Shown here one piece after another: positions 27,232 through 38,480 of a stretch of 64,000 nt of DNA (position 1 is the first letter of the stretch; each line of letters opens with the position of its first letter). A model generated the notes under the pieces. The model had not been told where the DNA came from. It made no database searches and saw only the letters and a list, made by a program, of their open reading frames with translations. A program made the translations under genes and the position numbers. The stretch is from Ischnura elegans (Eukaryota; Arthropoda; Insecta; Odonata; Coenagrionidae): NCBI RefSeq assembly GCF_921293095.1, contig NC_060250.1:111796629-111860628 (forward strand), read 5' to 3'.

Positions 27232-28177
27232 CAAAATGACGTTTTTTGAGATAGAGACTTCAAACTTGGCTTAAATACGTATAAATGATTGCCAACTATA
27301 GATATATGTGCCATTTTACATCAATACGATCCGTTACTGAGATACAGTGGCCCAAACATGACCAACTTTTTAAAAACACGCGCGGTCTCGTTTTTCTTCA
27401 GAAACCTTTGAATTTAAGCAGGTGGTGTTGCATTGGCATGATTTTTATGGAATAAAAAACGCAATATTCCTATGAATTGATGTTTTGCCTATACTTTCCA
27501 TGAATTTTGAAGATTTTGGTTCTCATGTGACTGGTTTTACAACGCAAAATGGCGGACCCGTTTTTCAGGTGAAATTTGACATAAAGTAGACATTATCTTT
27601 CGTTTACGAAATATATAACTCAGGAAATTCACATCACGGTATAAAGTAGAGATTTCTTAAGAATACTAAGCAGAAATCTTGGAAAAAGTCTGCGACGAAG
27701 GTAATGAGAGCGATTTTTCGATCGCGAGTCAAGGCTGAGCTACACGCCGCGGGACCCTGAGGTTCGGTAACCGAGGTCGATGTTTCAAGTTTTTTGAAAC
27801 TTTATTCTTGAAAATCGTCATTTTAAGCACAGAACCTAGTCATTAATGACCTAAAACACTATATTGATGACATTAGCAAGGATTTTGGATCGACCGAATT
27901 GACCATTTAACGCGTTACTCGAGTGGAAATGCTTGGGATTGGATATTTGTCGGAACCATTCCACGTATAAGAAACATGCTTCGGGTATTGAATTTGGGTT
28001 AAAAGATTGAGTTGGCATGCTAAAGATAGAGAAAACAGAATGTTTTCCCGAAATGCAGCTACCGTTACCCTTTTCCATTTCCAACCTCGCCGTGGTGGGT
28101 CGCGCGTTTTATGACGACGCAGGTATTTAACAGATTCTTCCTCAAGGGTTTTTCCCTTTTTTCTACAAAAATACGTT

Positions 28178-28864
28178 TCAACGGATGGTGTAAAGAAGTG
28201 AATCAGACGTTAATAACAGTCGTTCGAAAAGGTCTTCATTCGTGGCCTCTCTGGATTGCTTTCTGTTGAATCTCGGGCAGAATTTACGCATGTCCTTATT
28301 CTGGGCTTCTAATGCCTCTTCAGATAATTGTGCCGTAGGAAGAGTCAACTCTTTTGTAAAATTACTTCTATGCGGAAGCACCGTATGTACCGTGGTTGTT
28401 ATGTAATACCATAGAGTAAGTATATATACGTACTTACTCGTAAGTATATATAATACCAGGGATACATCTTAGTGAATAACTCCGCAGTTCTCTGGCAGTA
28501 GTCCGAGAAAGCTGTATTATTTAGAGTTATGCCACTTGATATTGCCCTCAGAATGATGGAAAAATGTTTGATTAGGTCAACATTGATACCTGTAATTATG
28601 AAGAATTAATTTTCTTCTGATGGTACATTACACTTTCCTATGAAAATATATAATTTAGATGAAGTATTTAACCATTTCATATGCAAACGTGCGTGAATGT
28701 TACATTTGCTTTACAGTGCATGGTGTACATATCCTATTGCAGTCTACATTTACTCAATAACCCTTCAAATCAGCGGCCAAATCTGGGGAATCGAAGAAAC
28801 GCCTTGCGGTGTTGCCGTCATTCGTGTTCTCTGATACAGACAGTGGAATATCAACAATAAACCC
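28178..28864 (-). pseudogene. RAG1/Transib-like transposase, C-terminal catalytic region (left arm and spacer)
   Basis: On the - strand, 28757-28864 reads FIVDIPLSVSENTNDGNTAR then RFFDSPDLAADLKG. A roughly 180-bp gap, with a good acceptor TAATTACAG but a weak GTTATT donor, leads to INVDLIKHFSIILRAISSGI and on to AELFTKMYPWYYI. After a small insertion it resumes TTTVHTVLPH, and then LSEEALEAQNKDMRKF down to 28178. The NTNDGNTARRFF block and the SEE..E..NKD block align with RAG1 core; the latter holds the third catalytic Glu in RAG1/Transib. A stop lies just before the first block and the N-terminal half is not readable, so this copy is dead. Confidence 0.75.
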
Positions 28865-29645
28865 TCATCCTTCCTCTAAAAGCATTCTGAAATCTAACTT
28901 TTCTCTCTATAAGGAGTGTTTTCAGATATCCTCGGGCATGTAAAGAATGTTGGCCGTAATTAGAAGGCATTTTCATCATTGAACTGGATTCCAGCTTTGT
29001 TGTATTCTTTCTTACCAACAATTTTTTTAATTATCCTGTACTATATGTGTAGCACACATTACAAAAATCGGATGTAGCAATGTGAGGTTGATAATCCAAA
29101 AGAATATTTTGTCACACCTACAAGTCGGTTCTATATTGCCTTCAAATCATTCATCTCCATAGCTGTTGATCCGAATATGTAGCAATAAAATCTTACTGTT
29201 CCAGCAATATTGTCTCCACATTTTTTCGTAATAAGACCAGAATCTCAACTTAAGTAATTCACGGACACCTTCAAGAGCAGACTCGTAGCTCTCAACATTT
29301 AATCTCCGCTACAAAAAATCCAACAAGTGTATTTTTTATCCTGATGTCATTCCCTTCGTTTCTAATAATTCTTTATGAAACTCAAAACGAGTAACATAGT
29401 TAGAATCCATTAGTACGTCAAAAAGCACTCGAAAGGTGAGGTGAATTGAAAATTAGAAATATATGTTAGAGAACACGTATCATAATTGTCATGGTTACTG
29501 AGAGGCAAACATAGTAAGAATTCATAAGTAATTAAAAGATTCATTGAAAATGTACTAAAACAAACTCATCTTTGAAATGGAAGGAATAAAAAACTCACCT
29601 TACAAAATTCAGGCTGGAAAATCACTGCGCCGTCAGCTTTACAGC

Positions 29646-29986
29646 AATACAGCTTTCTCGGACTACTGCCAGAGAACTGCGGAGTTATTCACTAAGATGT
29701 ATCCCTGGTATTATATATACTTACGAGTAAGTACGTATATATACTTACTCTATGGTATTACATAACAACCACGGTACATACGGTGCTTCCGCATAGAAGT
29801 AATTTTACAAAAGAGTTGACTCTTCCTACGGCACAATTATCTGAAGAGGCATTAGAAGCCCAGAATAAGGACATGCGTAAATTCTGCCCGAGATTCAACA
29901 GAAAGCAATCCAGAGAGGCCACGAATGAAGACCTTTTCGAACGACTGTTATTAACGTCTGATTCACTTCTTTACACCATCCGTTGA
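29646..29986 (+). pseudogene. second copy of Transib-like transposase C-terminus (right arm)
   Basis: This is the inverted duplicate of the left-arm coding end on the + strand. It runs from NTAFSDYCQRTAELF through the palindromic insertion to the 67-codon open frame at 29783-29986, which encodes the same protein as 28178-28381. Upstream of 29646 the sequence differs from the left side, and the left junction is the one that continues the transposase, so this copy is the rearranged one. Confidence 0.75.
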
Positions 29987-30972
29987 AACGTATTTTTGTA
30001 GAGAAAAGGGAAAAACCCTTGAGGAAGAATCTGTTAAATACCTGCGTCGTCATAAAACGCGCGACCCACCACGGCGAGGTTGGAAATGGAAAAGGGTAAC
30101 GGTAGCTGCATTTCGGGAAAACATTCTGTTTTTCTCTATCTTTAGCATGCCAACTCAATCTTTTAACCCAAATTCAATACCCGAAGCATGTTTCTTATAC
30201 GTGGAATGGTTCCGACAAATATCCAATCCCAAGCATTTCCACTCGAGTAACGCGTTAAATGGTCAATTCGGTCGATCCAAAATCCTTGCTAATGTCATCA
30301 ATATAGTGTTTTAGGTCATTAATGACTAGGTTCTGTGCTTAAAATGACGATTTTCAAGAATAAAGTTTCAAAAAACTTGAAACATCGACCTCGGTTACCG
30401 AACCTCAGGGTCCCGCGGCGTGTAGCTCAGCCTTGACTCGCGATCGAAAAATCGCTCTCATTACCTTCGTCGCAGACTTTTTTCCAAGATTTCTGCTTAG
30501 TATTCTTAAAAAATCTCTACTTTATACCGTGATGTGAATTTCCTGAGTTATATATTTCGTAAACGAAAGATAATGTCTACTTTATGTCAAATTTCACGTG
30601 AAAAACGGGTCCGCCATTTTGCGTTGTAAAACCAGTCACATGAGAGCCAAAATCTTCAAAATTCATGGAAAGTATAGGCAAAACATCAATTCATAGGAAT
30701 ATTGCGTTTTTTATTCCATAAAAATCATGCCAATGCAACACCACCTGCTTAAATTCAAAGGTTTCTGAAGAAAAACGAGACCGCGCGTGTTTTTAAAAAG
30801 TTGGTCATGTTTGGGCCACTGTATCTCAGTAACGGATCGTATTGATGTAAAATGGCACATATATCTATAGTTGGCAATCATTTATACGTATTTAAGCCAA
30901 GTTTGAAGTCTCTATCTCAAAAAACGTCATTTTGGACTTTTGTCCAGCTTTTTTCGATTTCAGCCCACTGTG

Positions 30973-31283
30973 CAGTGGCGCAGCGAAGGGGGGGGGGGGG
31001 TTAGGGGGATTAAACCCCCCCCCCCCAGAGCTAAGAGAAATTTTTATGTTTAATACATTTTACTTTTATGGATCAGTATTACTTATATAATAGTGTTAGG
31101 ATTAATCAAATATCCCTCAGGAAGCCGTAAAACTCGCCACTTTGAACCATAATTCTTAAATTTTTTCTGAAGGAGGGCCCCTGCAACTCCTGCTTACCCT
31201 GGTTGGTATACAATACCCCCACACCAGTAAGTATTAGTTGCACGTAAAACCCCCCCTAGCCTTAATTCCTGGCTGCGCCCCTG
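30973..31283. mobile_element. hAT-type MITE split by the Transib insertion
   Basis: The left end is CAGTGGCGCAGCGAAG and the right end is the inverse of CAGGGGCGCAGCCAGG. The original 8-bp target duplication ATTCGACC is intact at 27181-27188 (now beyond the Transib) and 31284-31291. The first five bases (CAGTG) were duplicated by the Transib insertion. It carries C- and G-runs (about 30991-31026) and has no coding capacity. Confidence 0.8.
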
Positions 31284-31499
31284 ATTCGACCAGCCCTTAT
31301 GAGCGAGGGCTTCTGGGGCCACCTACCGCGTTAGCAGCCCGTCAAAGTTTAGATTCGACATCAGCGTCAGTTGCTACTCAGGAAGTCTTCTCGGGTCATC
31401 TACCGGGTAGGATTTTTATTGCTACCGACATTGCAGCGTTCGACACGGGGTCCATTCTCGTAAAGGGTGGAGCTTCTCATAACGAGTTTATAAAATATG

Positions 31500-33020
31500 A
31501 ATAGAAGCGTAACAATCATCTGAATGAAGAGCTTTGGAACTCTTGTCCGCGAGGGATTTAGAACAATTTCAAAATATTTAGAAAACAGGTTAATCTACCA
31601 TATCGTGGCGGCTCTTTTTATAAATTCGGCCGCATTACAACGATATACTACCCCGCAATCCGCCTAAAAGGTGTGTGGCAGGGGGTGTCAGGACACCAGC
31701 CGTTTACATATAAAAGCAAATGCTGAAACAAAATAACGATTTGCATTTAGTGAAGTCCTTATGGTTCGGGAATTCCCATATCTGTCCGTTCGGCAAATTG
31801 ACACTCGTAATTTATCGATTCTGTCGGACCTGGAAATATAGGGGGATCTGTAATGATGTTCTCCTTGTTGCTCTTAAAGATATATATTCTCAATCGTTCA
31901 AGCAATCTAAGCCTAGCGCGCAGCCTATGAGTCATTAGCGGCTCCCAGCCTAATTCGCATAGTATTAGTTTCAATTGAATTTACTGTTGTTGCAAATGAC
32001 TATGATATAGTACATGCGGTATATTTATTTGCTCCTCTCCATGTTATAAAAAAACCTAATTTTGAGTATTGTATTCTCACCAAAGAAAATATAAATAATT
32101 TATGTATTAGTTAATAATACGATACAATTTACAGCCAGCACTTTATAACGTCTATTTCCTCTTCTATCTCCTACATTTTGGGATGATTTTCTCTTTTTAT
32201 TCTACAAAGTTTAGTTATCTCACCTTAATAGATTAAGTCTGTTTGTCCTTTAACATTGGCTCGTGCCGGAGGAAGTATTTGCTAAAAAAAGTATGTGCTC
32301 CCGTATTAGTCGTTTAAGTATGCCTCCTTTGGGGAACATGAGCTTTCCGGGGAGCTAGTTCTTTTCTTTGCCGATAAAATGTGAATCGTGGCGCTGCGTA
32401 AGCGATGGAGATCATCATCATGCAACTGTGCCACCTGTGGCTTTTGTGCACACTATCGATGGGGGTTTTCGTTTAATCCGCCATTTTAAATTTGAACACA
32501 CTAATTTTCTCGCGGAATAATACCCTCCTCCATTTTCCAGCCTTTGCTCACTCAAACTTTCCCTACAGAATAATTTCTTCCCATTCATCCTTTAAAACTG
32601 AGCCCATTTTATGGGATGTTATCAGTTGTTTGGGAATGGTTCCAGAATATTCCTATACTTTTTCACGCTACCTTGCAAACGCGCCGGGAAGATTTACTTC
32701 AACATTCCTCCCGTGTTGTGGTACAAATTATATCTGTGATCTGTTAAGCTGTTTTTCTATTTGGATTTTGACTCGGAAAACGTGATGCATTTTAAACTTC
32801 TAATGCCTTATGCGAGATCTGTACGAAACTTTCCGGGTTTTCCTTTCATAAACATGCATAGGAAGGACGCCCACCTATAAATTGTCGAATATTCTTCTAC
32901 AAAACTGTACGGTTACAAAAGTCCTGAAACAAAAAGAATAGACGCTTTTCATTAAATTTACCGACAATTATTGATTTCTGAAGTCCGTGTATGACGTTTA
33001 ATACCACAGTTGTACAAAAT
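31500..33020. other. intergenic, nothing recognised
   Basis: No repeat partner within the window and no coding signal. Confidence 0.4.
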
Positions 33021-33029
33021 TACTCTATT

Positions 33030-33150
33030 CTAGAATTGGAAAGAAAAGAATAAAACTTTGTATGACAAGTGAGCTTTATAAAGTTTTGTTCACTTGTACA
33101 TACAAGTGAAACTTAAAAGTTTTATTGTTTTATTTCCAATATGGAGAGGT
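33030..33150. repeat. hairpin repeat
   Basis: ATTGGAAAGAAAAGAATAAA opens it, and its approximate inverse ends in TTTTATTTCCAAT. TGACAAGTGA and TCACTTGTAC lie inside. No gene. Confidence 0.5.
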
Positions 33151-33199
33151 TTCACAGAGTCAATCCTGAAGTTATCAGCTCTATTCAAGAATATCTGCG

Positions 33200-33450
33200 G
33201 ATTAGGCAGCAGCATATCTTTATGATGTCACCCGAAAGTGCACACGGAGCGCCAAAATTCCACGGAGGAAAATTCATTTGCCTTGGCCGGGACACGAACC
33301 AAGAACTCCCATATTCGCGCCCCGCCTGGCAATGCCCCGGTAATTTAAATGGTAGAGCACCTGGTGCAAAATCGGGAGATTCGAGTTGAAATCCAGGCAA
33401 AGGTAAATGAGTTTTCTTCTGAGGAATTTTGGAAATTACGTCATGCTTAT
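33200..33450. mobile_element. head-to-head pair of tRNA-derived SINEs
   Basis: The right half (+) has AAATGGTAGAGCACCTGGTG, B-box-like GAGTTGAAATCC and the tail AATGAGTTTTCTTCTGAGGA. The left half, read on the - strand, has GGTTCGTGTCCCGG and the tail AATGAATTTTCCTCCGTGGA. Two copies of one family lie in opposite orientation. Confidence 0.6.
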
Positions 33451-35121
33451 GATAGAATACCTTCCAGAGATTTAAATGTGTCACGCTCATTTTCAGAGTA
33501 ATCTCAATACATTAGTGGAAAGTAATGCGTTACGTAGGCATTTAGGCATGAAACCTGATCGTAATGTTAAATTTTTCGTACACAAGTACAGAAGAAGTTA
33601 ATTTTCTAGTTATAGTGTCAATAATAAAGAAATATGGCGGTGAACATTTTTTACCTTAAAGCTTAGTTTGATATGAATTTTAAAATAAAAAAACTAAATT
33701 TCGCAATATTTATTTATGAATGAGGCAAAAAATTATTTAATTGGAAAGTTTTAAAGATAGTTTTTTTTTAATATCCAGCAATAAAAATAATAATTTGTTA
33801 TATCTAATATGTAACTGTCTTCAAATTATAAGCGGTTGCGAACAATAGGGTAGTTTCCTTCATAAAAGAAAACGAAAGGCATGGAATGCGATTCGTTACC
33901 CACCATTAGTGTATTCATAATATACAAATTATTTGGTTTAGTTATCCCAGTTTAGACGAATGTTAATGGTCAATTTTAACGTCATTTGAAAAAGACCTGA
34001 TTGGCGCCCATGCGATGCTACTCCACTTGACGTCACAGAGACCTAGTTTCTATACGAGTAGATAGGAGTTTTACATCCTCTGAGACTACCAATGCATGCA
34101 TGAGGCACGGAGCTTAGGGAAACATCTCTTAATAATCACCTATTAAAACTGCCTATGGTCGGAAAGTTTCCTTCGTTTGATAGGGTATTAATAATCCTTA
34201 TTTAATCCAAGCGCTACGTGCTAGCAGCCTGCATTATAGCCTCGCACCAAGGCGATTTTCCCAGAATTCATTCTTACCCGTCGCGTTTTCGCGCGCTTGA
34301 AAATTTTCACTTTTCATTTAATCACGAAAAATAGATATCGCAATTTAAAAATATAAATGCGTGAAATAAGTAATCCAAGAGTAATAATCTTTCGATTTAG
34401 GCAATAAAAAATAATAGGAAACCGCTCCATTGCGCATTAGAGGAATGTAAAAATATTTTATGTTTAAAATTCTTAATAAATATTTATTTGTGGGCCAAAA
34501 AGTTATTAAAAAATGTACGCATCCAAATAATGTGGAAGGTGTCATTTTGGGACAGAAAAAAGAACCCCTGGGCATGGACTGGACTGAGGGCACAGCTGTC
34601 GAAAACTCTACCAAAATGAAAACTCTTACACAACCTGTGTATTTGGAGGGTTCATTCACTCATGTCTCTCCCTAATCAAAGTACTCCCGAGGAAAGTGCT
34701 CATTGAAGGGTGAAAAATATACCCTTTCTGAGGGTTAATTCTTTAAAATTTTCTCGGAGGAAAGGATTCGGCGAAAGTGTGTACAACGTTAAGGGCACAT
34801 GAACAATTTGTTATACAGAAGTTGTTTCAAGAGACTTGATACTATTACAATACTTTAGCTGATAATTTAAAATTTTACATCGAACTTTATCAGTTATTTT
34901 TGATTTGTGTTTTGGAATTAATTACGTATAAAAGTGTAACTTTATTGAGGAACTCCTATTGATTGGGATACAATTAGGATGGTAACAAGCTGATGTTGAA
35001 GTTGTTGATGAAAACAATATGTGTAATAAGACAACCTTCGAATGCTATCAGAAAAAAACTTGAAAAACGAGAGCAAATAAGAGAAAAGTATAATTTCAAC
35101 TTCATAATTAATAATAATGTA

Positions 35122-35266
35122 CAGTGGCGGATCCAGAGAGGGGCTAGGTTGACCCACCCGTGGATATCCAATTTGAAATAGATAAAATGGTATTTTTGTG
35201 CGGACCCCCACTACTGCTGGGAGGTTATCCCCAAGCCTCCCTTGTCTCTATCCTGGATCCAACGCT
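35122..35266. mobile_element. small hAT-type MITE
   Basis: The left end is CAGTGGCGGATCCAG and the right end is CTGGATCCAACGCTG (inverted). The flanks ATAATGTA and ATAATGCT are an imperfect 8-bp duplication. It is 145 bp with no coding. A lone matching left end CAGTGGCGGATCCAGAAC also occurs at about 56295. Confidence 0.6.
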
Positions 35267-35735
35267 GATAATGCTCAATATAAGAGTTAATTGTTACAAA
35301 ATAATTTTCAACACTGATGGATTGATGTTGGGAAAGCGGCGGCGTTGGGGAACTTGGTTCTTAGATGGTAGGATGAATGATATTATGCATCCCAATTGAA
35401 GTTGGAAATTCAATTATGCGAGAGTGATTGGAAGGATAGAGATATTAGTGTGCCTTTTTACATGAACCTTTCTCATGAACGGTGTGATAGAAAAATGACG
35501 GTTCTTCCAGATCACAGGGACATATACGAGTTAAAATTGCAGAGGTTACTTCTAAATGAAGCGTGCCAGTGCTCAGCATAGCTGACAGGGTACTCATTTA
35601 ACGTGCCTGGACACGTATGTGAATATTTAATTGTATTCTTAGCTATATTTTCGATCTGTGTTATAAAATGATGGTTATAAATTCAACAACATATTATGAA
35701 CATACCTATTAATACTCTTGATATGCAAATGTTAG

Positions 35736-35970
35736 CGGAGGCCCGAGCCCTCTCAAAAATTCGTTATGGGGGAGAAAAAAAGTGCCAGGCTTGTCGATTT
35801 TCCCAGGAGTGTCCAGTAATCGAGAGTCGAGTTTTCAGGATTCTAATGTTGATCATATGGCTCTTCTTAAATGCTTCAAAAAAACTTAAAAACTCACTAT
35901 TTATAAAATTTCCCGGGGCAAGACCCCCGGTATGGGCCTCTTCAATATTTTCTATATGTCGGCACCCCCG
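35736..35970 (-). mobile_element. second, decayed copy of the 260-bp hAT MITE
   Basis: Read on the - strand it follows the 25758-26017 element closely (same CCCGGGAAATTTTATAAATAG-like core, AAGCATTTAAGAAGAGCCAT, and GAGGGCTCGGGCC near the other end). The termini are eroded and no duplication is visible. Confidence 0.7.
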
Positions 35971-36149
35971 AATATTGTAAGCAGCATTGTAAACTGAAAA
36001 CCGGCGAATAAACATTAAACTGATGGAAATATATATTCTTTGTCCGTGCAATCAGTAGGTATTTCATTTCGTATTTTGTATTTTCTCAATTTATTTACAC
36101 ACTTTAGGCAAAACCATGCAAAATATATCATCAGTCGGAAAAGCCACCG

Positions 36150-36540
36150 ATGATGATTGAGTTCGCTCGTCTACTAGAGTCATCGCTTACGTCCTCGTCC
36201 CTAATTCATCCGTGTCCTTTCAATTTGGGAAGGCCCTGTGTCTTCTCTTCTTGCCGCCAAGTGCCACCCAAGTTGGAGCCACCCGCACGCGTCATTCATT
36301 TAGCGCGCGCGCGGGTTCTTTCCCGCAATCGATTCCGAGTGCGTCGGAATTGCGTCCTTCGCCGTCTGCACGCGCGGCGCTCCCCTAACGGCCGTGCCAT
36401 TACGCCCCCAACCGCCGAACTGGGAGACCCCATGGTGGGCACCCGGCACCACATGTCAATCACCATTACTAAGGTCCCCACCGGCGCGGTGGGTCACGAT
36501 GATCTTCGTAAAGTGATGGTGCCGCAGTAGATGAATGGGC
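36150..36540. other. GC/CpG-rich island, function unknown
   Basis: It is markedly richer in CG dinucleotides than its AT-rich flanks (for example GCGCGCGCGCGGG at about 36303). A 126-codon + frame (36150-36530) and a 61-codon - frame overlap; neither shows a recognisable domain. It could be a promoter island of an unannotated transcript. Confidence 0.3.
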
Positions 36541-37389
36541 TTCTTTCATTCTTGGAGATGAAATGGCATCTTCCTCTCGTTTTTATCGTGAAAAATTTGA
36601 TCAACCAACCGAAATCGACATTCATGGTGGATCTCCTTGAGGTTGATATTAATTAAGAATAGGGAATTAGTGATTTAGGATTAAAAAATATTTTTAGACG
36701 TACTGTGGTAGAATTAATTTTTTTTAAACTCGGTATCAGTCATGAATACAAGCTGCTCTGGCGACCGTTTTAGAATCTCATGATGATGCAATTCATCAAA
36801 AACATTTTCTCCATTCGCGTTAATTTTTAAGGACGCCGGGAAAATTTTTTCAATCACAATTTTGATATAGTGGAAAAGTTGGAATAGATTGGTTAGTGAC
36901 CGGAAGGAAAATAGACACATTCGTAGGGATATCTAAAAAAAGAAGCAGGTTATTTCAACCATAAATATATTGTTGATGTCGTCTGCGAACCATGTTGATG
37001 TCTAGCGAATGATCCAAAACTGAGTAAATCGCTTTATGACATTGAATTTCGGGCCTTTATGCAGGAAGATGGAATTAGCATTACCGATGGAATTACATTA
37101 TCATTTACGGTGGGTTTACTTGGAGTATTTGACTAAAAACCTAGGCCTGTGTCCCTTCCAACGTCGAAAAACTTCCTTTAATGCGTAACGAGGCCTATTT
37201 TTCTTCATTTTATCCATTAGCCATGTTCTCTTTCTAATATTTCCTCGCTTGCCGTCGGCGTCGTAGGTGTATCTCGGTGTCCTCCTCTCGCTTTGTCCAA
37301 TTCTTCTGTCTAATCTATAAGTTCCTCCTCTTCGCCCACGATGTGTTACATTTCCTGGTTTAATGCTCCTCATAAACCTATGTTAACCC

Positions 37390-38480
37390 GTAGAATTTCT
37401 TAATAACAAACTTTGCAAAATATATTCTTATCCTGATGTCCTAACTGCGCTGTTCGTTTTCCTTAAATGTGTTATCCGAAAAGTTCAATTGCACTGCCTG
37501 CTAAAGTTTGAAAGCCCACTTTAACTTTAGGCCTAACATCAAATGGAACCGTATGAATTTCTGGCTTCATTGAGAATAAATGTTAGCTCATATTGTACAT
37601 TAGTTTCTTAAATCAAAGTTAGCCAAGACGCTAAGGCTTAAAATCTTTTCAATACCCTTGGCTACCATCCTTGCTCAATCACTGATTGATGTGAACTGAA
37701 TTTAATGCAATTTCATGAATCAGAGTTATATTACCTCTTATATGAATCCATAACTTGCTGAACATTCTCAGGGAACCACGGTAATTAATTGATTACATGG
37801 CAAGTTTAGTTTCGATGAATTGATTGAAAAGGTGAACATTTCGAAAGGTAGATGATGGAATCCATTCTTAGCTCTTTTTAAGTTCATTATACTATTGTTG
37901 ATGCCATCTACGCTCTCATCATGGACTTCCCTCTCTCATTCAAGTTAAGGCATAATTTCTTTCTCTTTGTAAATCTTATTCTCTTTATCCCCTATAGTCG
38001 CTTACCTAACATGACTCTAACACGGTTTTTAGCATCTCTCTCTGATTAGCTCTCACCCCATTCAAGCCCTCTGTCTCCTCCGCCTGGAACATTTCTATCA
38101 TCGCCCATCATGTCTAGAGCGTCATCATTCATATTCCTCTTCGCCCACTTCACTTTCCTCATTCCTCTACTCCCCACATCTCCAAAACCTCCTTTCTTTT
38201 CTCGTCCTCCTTCTCCAACGTCCAAGTTTCCGCACCGTAAAGCGCTGTACTCCAAATCAAACTCTTCTCTAACCTTTGCTTGAAACTTCTACATGATGCT
38301 CCACCCATTAACTCCGTCCCCTCAATGAACGCCTCCTTAGTTAAAGCAATTCCCTCCCTGGTGTCTTAGTGTTGCGCCTATCTTCCCCTTATGTGCCGCC
38401 CAAAAAGTTGAAAAGATTCATATACTCAAGTTTATGACCACCTACTTTTATCTTCATTCACCACATTCTTTTATCTTGAG
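37390..38480 (-). mobile_element. LINE RT/3' fragments
   Basis: The - strand frame 38046-38255 contains YSALRCGNLDVGEGGREKK and RKVKWAKRNMNDDALDMMGD, the ALYGSETW...W..M.K..W.D...NE.VL motif region of LINE ORF2. 37430-37560 and 38320-38470 both resemble 24540-24680, so at least two overlapping fragments of the same family lie here. Confidence 0.6.

Larger units (their letters stand above)
27194..30972. mobile_element. Transib (RAG1-related) DNA transposon, fold-back form
   Basis: The ends are CACAGTG (27194-27200) and CACTGTG (30966-30972), flanked by the perfect 5-bp target duplication CAGTG (27189-27193, 30973-30977). Transib transposons make 5-bp duplications and have CACWRTG ends, equivalent to the V(D)J heptamer. 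The element is 3,779 bp. Its two arms, 27194-28518 and 29646-30972, are inverted near-identical copies (a handful of substitutions and 1-bp indels), far longer than ordinary Transib TIRs. Both arms carry the same transposase 3' end, pointing outward. The spacer (28519-29645) holds more transposase remnant on the - strand. It is a recent insertion, judged by the intact duplication. Confidence 0.88.

Noticed and set aside
28519..29645. Complete transposase in the Transib spacer
   Set aside because: Only C-terminal blocks on the - strand are readable; the rest has stops and no alignable catalytic Asp region.
36150..36530. 126-codon + ORF in the CpG island as a real protein
   Set aside because: Arg/Pro-rich composition follows from GC content; opposite strand is also open; no domain.
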